NCBI RefSeq assembly: GCF_963678635.1
Contig: NC_087066.1
Coordinates: 68,025,477 to 68,089,476, forward strand
From: Symsagittifera roscoffensis
Taxonomy: Eukaryota > Xenacoelomorpha > Acoela > Convolutidae
Direction of reading: 5' to 3'
DNA length: 64,000 nucleotides
Shown here: positions 59,819-64,000 of the stretch, in pieces
Position numbering within the stretch: position 1 is the first letter of the stretch
How the letters are laid out: each line of letters opens with the position of its first letter
Notes under the pieces: generated by a model
What the model saw: the letters and a program-made list of their open reading frames with translations, nothing else
Told to the model about the DNA's origin: nothing
Database searches by the model: none
Program-made: the position numbers and the translations under genes

Positions 59819-61680
59819 ACAAAGCAGTTCTATCTGAAGGTTTTAATTCACAGCACCTGAGTAAATTTCTTGGCCAAAACTGTAGTTCAAAAAATCATTT
59901 GTTTGCTTTAAAAGTGTTTTCAGCTATGTATGTTTCGAATTGACTCAACGCAAAACGATTTCACCTTCTCCTCTGGCATCTTTTTTCGTTTCTTCTCTCA
60001 AAATGATTGCAAATAATTCTTCTCTCATTATACATGGGTAATTTGTGTATCCAGCTGAAAATCAATATTTAATGAAGAGCTTAAGTGATCTGAAAGGAAA
60101 ACCATCGGTCAAGTCGCTCAGTTCCATTTCAGTTCTCTTTCTTGAACTCCATTTTATTTGAGAGTTCATCTTAAAAATTGTACTGAATCGATTCTAAGTG
60201 CAAAAAAAAACATTCGAACTAAATTGATATTAATTGAAAAATGAGGGCAACAATAATCATTGTTTTGTTAGTTTTTTCTGTACAAAATTCAACAGGTTTA
60301 ACATTTTATCCATCTTCGAAAAACTTAAAAGTCGCAAACCCCTTCAACTTTCAGACGGATCTTCTAACGTGGAAAAATAGCCCAGCTCAATGCACACAAT
60401 CTTGTGAAACAAAAGGCGACACTGAGCATCGGCGAGTGATCAGGTTTGAAAAAATAACTGGAAAGTGCGAATGCCTTCTGGACAGCGAAACTGAGCCATT
60501 CGATGATTCTACATTAGCCAAGGAACTACGTGTAACATACTTCTACCCAAGAAGTCTGTGAATTTTTAAACTTGTTTGAACAAATTATTGTACTGCTTGC
60601 AATTCGTTTTAAACTTGTTGGTATGTTTCAGATTCGATAGTTTCTGGAAGCCAGTAATTCAAGGTTTGCATTGGGCAATTTGAACCGCATTCGTTTTTTC
60701 GAACAAAGAAAAAAAGATAAAATATGCTTGGGAAGGTTGTTTTTATTTCAGACAAGTTTCGACTATTGAAATAATAGTTTTTGAGGTTTTTTTTACCCAA
60801 ATAAAAACACCGCATCACTGAGTTTAAATGATGACTAGTATTTTAACCAAAGTCATTTGACGTAAAAGTTTTTAAGGATTTATTGGAGTTGAAAATTGGT
60901 TTTGATTTAAGCTTAAAAAAACGACAAATACAATTTGAGACCAGATTGAGAGCAATCAGTTATTTGCCCTGATATACGAAGTGTTCATTTAAATTTCGTT
61001 TTTTTTTTCAGCAAAACGGGGAACTAACGACAATCACAAAGCTCAATTTGTAACAAAACCCTCTTTTTTCATTCATCAAAACCGTGCTTCAATCTCCAGC
61101 AAAAAAGAATGCCCTATTCGATTGTCGTCTGCTTATATCGATGTGAACCCTACCTTCAGATGAACAGGATTGAACCCATTTTTCATAAACTGCAGCCTGG
61201 CTGAATTTAATTTGTGAGCAGTGAAAGCGGCCAAATAGGCGGACGCTAAGCTCGGATAAATCTTTAAAAAAACTTTTTTGCATTGCTCTCAGTTTACTGA
61301 CAAAATCATTAGAAAATCATGTTACAACTAATAAATTTTGTTTCAATTGTTGTAATTTATTGATCATGTTATTTGAATCAAAAAATCAAATGCATAAAAC
61401 GAGTGTTTGAGTAAAAATTATTTCTGCACAAAATATTTAAAGAAAATATTCCTGATTGAAATTTTTCAACTAATGTCAATAAATTTTTTTGACTTTGTTT
61501 CCGAATAAGTTATCAGGCCAAATTAATAATTTAATTTATTTGATTAAACGATCGGCTCACTAAATGGTCCTACTTTTATATTTTGGCTAGAATTTTTGAC
61601 AAAGCAGACTATATCTGTCATTTTATTGTGAAAAAATGATTAAAACATAAATTGCTAAACAAGGGTAAATAAAAATCTTT
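59819..61680 (+). repeat. Tandem duplication, copy 1 (identical part)
   Basis: 1862 bp that recur at 62139-64000 with an offset of 2320 bp and no difference seen. Contains the 106-aa secreted protein gene. Confidence 0.95.
60241..60561 (+). CDS. Small secreted Cys-containing protein, 106 aa, copy 1
   Basis: ATG 60241 (context GAAAAATGA) to TGA 60559-60561. The first 19-20 residues (MRATIIIVLLVFSVQNSTG) are a clear signal peptide. The mature part has four cysteines in two pairs (QCTQSC and KCEC) around an HRRVIRFEKITG core, a spacing reminiscent of short PAN/WSC-type extracellular modules; the match is weak. It may belong with the Cys-rich gene at 3229, since both are small and likely extracellular. 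No intron inside the coding region. Function unknown. Confidence 0.65.
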   Translation: MRATIIIVLLVFSVQNSTGLTFYPSSKNLKVANPFNFQTDLLTWKNSPAQCTQSCETKGDTEHRRVIRFEKITGKCECLLDSETEPFDDSTLAKELRVTYFYPRSL

Positions 61681-62138
61681 TTTCAAACCAAACACTTTCT
61701 CGTTAAACCTTTTTCCTTCCGAATAATTGTTATGTTAATTTTTGAAATTTTGTCAGCTCAGTGCCCGGTAAACGTTTTATTGGGCAATAAGTTACAAGAC
61801 GTCAAATAGAAAAGTTTTGAGTTAATAACACATATCGGGAACAAATTGAAAGTCATAAAAACTGTTTGTCTCTCTGTCCATCAAGTTCGATGGTAAACTT
61901 TTAAATTCAGTTGCAATTTTGTCCTGTTTTAATCAAGCTCAAAATGGTTGGTCAATTAGGCCTACTTGGTTTAGAAAGCGCACCTTGCTGGTTGATTGCT
62001 TAGTAATTTAGCCTAAGTTTTAAGTCTCACCTGAGATCCTCAAATTTTCTGACAAGAGTTATAGTTAAAACAATGATTAGGAAAGTAGTACAAAATATTG
62101 AGGATGATGAATAAGATGCATTAACTTAAATAAAATTA
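60562..62138. other. Downstream and inter-copy region of the duplication
   Basis: No supported gene. AT-rich, with two TTTCAG acceptor-like sites (about 60632 and 61012) that might belong to unrecognised exons. 61681-62138 is the part of the repeat unit whose second copy would lie beyond the window. Confidence 0.5.
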
Positions 62139-64000
62139 ACAAAGCAGTTCTATCTGAAGGTTTTAATTCACAGCACCTGAGTAAATTTCTTGGCCAAAAC
62201 TGTAGTTCAAAAAATCATTTGTTTGCTTTAAAAGTGTTTTCAGCTATGTATGTTTCGAATTGACTCAACGCAAAACGATTTCACCTTCTCCTCTGGCATC
62301 TTTTTTCGTTTCTTCTCTCAAAATGATTGCAAATAATTCTTCTCTCATTATACATGGGTAATTTGTGTATCCAGCTGAAAATCAATATTTAATGAAGAGC
62401 TTAAGTGATCTGAAAGGAAAACCATCGGTCAAGTCGCTCAGTTCCATTTCAGTTCTCTTTCTTGAACTCCATTTTATTTGAGAGTTCATCTTAAAAATTG
62501 TACTGAATCGATTCTAAGTGCAAAAAAAAACATTCGAACTAAATTGATATTAATTGAAAAATGAGGGCAACAATAATCATTGTTTTGTTAGTTTTTTCTG
62601 TACAAAATTCAACAGGTTTAACATTTTATCCATCTTCGAAAAACTTAAAAGTCGCAAACCCCTTCAACTTTCAGACGGATCTTCTAACGTGGAAAAATAG
62701 CCCAGCTCAATGCACACAATCTTGTGAAACAAAAGGCGACACTGAGCATCGGCGAGTGATCAGGTTTGAAAAAATAACTGGAAAGTGCGAATGCCTTCTG
62801 GACAGCGAAACTGAGCCATTCGATGATTCTACATTAGCCAAGGAACTACGTGTAACATACTTCTACCCAAGAAGTCTGTGAATTTTTAAACTTGTTTGAA
62901 CAAATTATTGTACTGCTTGCAATTCGTTTTAAACTTGTTGGTATGTTTCAGATTCGATAGTTTCTGGAAGCCAGTAATTCAAGGTTTGCATTGGGCAATT
63001 TGAACCGCATTCGTTTTTTCGAACAAAGAAAAAAAGATAAAATATGCTTGGGAAGGTTGTTTTTATTTCAGACAAGTTTCGACTATTGAAATAATAGTTT
63101 TTGAGGTTTTTTTTACCCAAATAAAAACACCGCATCACTGAGTTTAAATGATGACTAGTATTTTAACCAAAGTCATTTGACGTAAAAGTTTTTAAGGATT
63201 TATTGGAGTTGAAAATTGGTTTTGATTTAAGCTTAAAAAAACGACAAATACAATTTGAGACCAGATTGAGAGCAATCAGTTATTTGCCCTGATATACGAA
63301 GTGTTCATTTAAATTTCGTTTTTTTTTTCAGCAAAACGGGGAACTAACGACAATCACAAAGCTCAATTTGTAACAAAACCCTCTTTTTTCATTCATCAAA
63401 ACCGTGCTTCAATCTCCAGCAAAAAAGAATGCCCTATTCGATTGTCGTCTGCTTATATCGATGTGAACCCTACCTTCAGATGAACAGGATTGAACCCATT
63501 TTTCATAAACTGCAGCCTGGCTGAATTTAATTTGTGAGCAGTGAAAGCGGCCAAATAGGCGGACGCTAAGCTCGGATAAATCTTTAAAAAAACTTTTTTG
63601 CATTGCTCTCAGTTTACTGACAAAATCATTAGAAAATCATGTTACAACTAATAAATTTTGTTTCAATTGTTGTAATTTATTGATCATGTTATTTGAATCA
63701 AAAAATCAAATGCATAAAACGAGTGTTTGAGTAAAAATTATTTCTGCACAAAATATTTAAAGAAAATATTCCTGATTGAAATTTTTCAACTAATGTCAAT
63801 AAATTTTTTTGACTTTGTTTCCGAATAAGTTATCAGGCCAAATTAATAATTTAATTTATTTGATTAAACGATCGGCTCACTAAATGGTCCTACTTTTATA
63901 TTTTGGCTAGAATTTTTGACAAAGCAGACTATATCTGTCATTTTATTGTGAAAAAATGATTAAAACATAAATTGCTAAACAAGGGTAAATAAAAATCTTT
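62139..64000 (+). repeat. Tandem duplication, copy 2 (runs off the window)
   Basis: Identical to 59819-61680 as far as the window goes. The breakpoint is sharp: bases before 62139 differ from those before 59819. Confidence 0.95.
62561..62881 (+). CDS. Small secreted Cys-containing protein, 106 aa, copy 2
   Basis: Identical in sequence to the gene at 60241, with the same upstream 420 bp (from 62139), so promoter and gene were duplicated together. The absence of any change means a very recent duplication, gene conversion or an assembly artefact near the gap. Confidence 0.65.
   Translation: MRATIIIVLLVFSVQNSTGLTFYPSSKNLKVANPFNFQTDLLTWKNSPAQCTQSCETKGDTEHRRVIRFEKITGKCECLLDSETEPFDDSTLAKELRVTYFYPRSL

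Noticed and set aside
60609-61283. Minus-strand frames at 60609-60818 and 61089-61283 (and duplicates)
   Set aside because: Short, no signals; duplicated only because the whole unit is duplicated.
1-64000. CRISPR arrays, rRNA or tRNA genes, prokaryotic operons
   Set aside because: Repeats are satellites, minisatellites or transposon termini without spacers; no rRNA or complete tRNA sequence was recognised; gene structure is eukaryotic.

Overview
This is a eukaryotic, very probably invertebrate-animal, window that is AT-rich and made almost entirely of mobile and repetitive DNA. It carries a Maverick/Polinton, two Ty3/gypsy-type elements, a hAT-like MITE, a large satellite array, GT-AG introns with TTTTCAG-type acceptors, and only a few short host genes. 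I cannot name the species from sequence alone.

Layout. 1-2155: decayed minus-strand Ty3/gypsy pol fragment running off the left edge. 3229-3644: the last two exons of a small Cys-rich, PAN-like host gene. 4485-21610: a 17.1-kb Maverick/Polinton with about 0.6-kb terminal inverted repeats and a perfect 6-bp target duplication (TTCAGC). It has protein-primed DNA polymerase B leftwards, and rightwards a set of small unknown genes, packaging ATPase, the conserved ORF before the integrase, integrase, minor capsid, basic core-like protein, major capsid, a small membrane ORF and a cysteine protease. Most conserved genes carry stops or frameshifts, so this copy is decayed, but its promoters are well preserved: two divergent promoters share a composite CRE/CArG module. 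21617-25375: intergenic DNA with an old duplication.

25376-31852 and 54794-58876 are two halves of one 66-bp-unit satellite array, split by a young LTR retrotransposon (31853-54793, 22.9 kb, 884-bp LTRs with only four differences seen). That element encodes a 2853-aa Gag-Pol in one frame plus three further ORFs (about 1435, 185 and 1275 aa) that share one reading frame and are separated only by single TGA codons. The second big ORF contains an SGNH/GDSL hydrolase domain and a probable second, degenerate SGNH domain. The 5' leader holds a 70-bp repeat and a 0.7-kb minisatellite.

58877-59076 is an assembly gap (200 N). Beyond it lie a 25-bp GC-rich repeat split by a 384-bp hAT-like MITE with a perfect 8-bp target duplication, and a tandem duplication (period 2320 bp) carrying two identical copies of a 106-aa secreted Cys-containing protein gene; the second copy runs to the right edge.

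How the parts work together: the Maverick genes form a virus-like replication, packaging and capsid set under inducible-looking divergent promoters; the LTR element supplies Gag, protease, RT, RNase H and integrase plus an esterase-like accessory polyprotein; the satellite is passive target DNA. The most novel observations are the SGNH domains and stop-punctuated single frame of the LTR element, and the shared CRE/CArG module of the Maverick.
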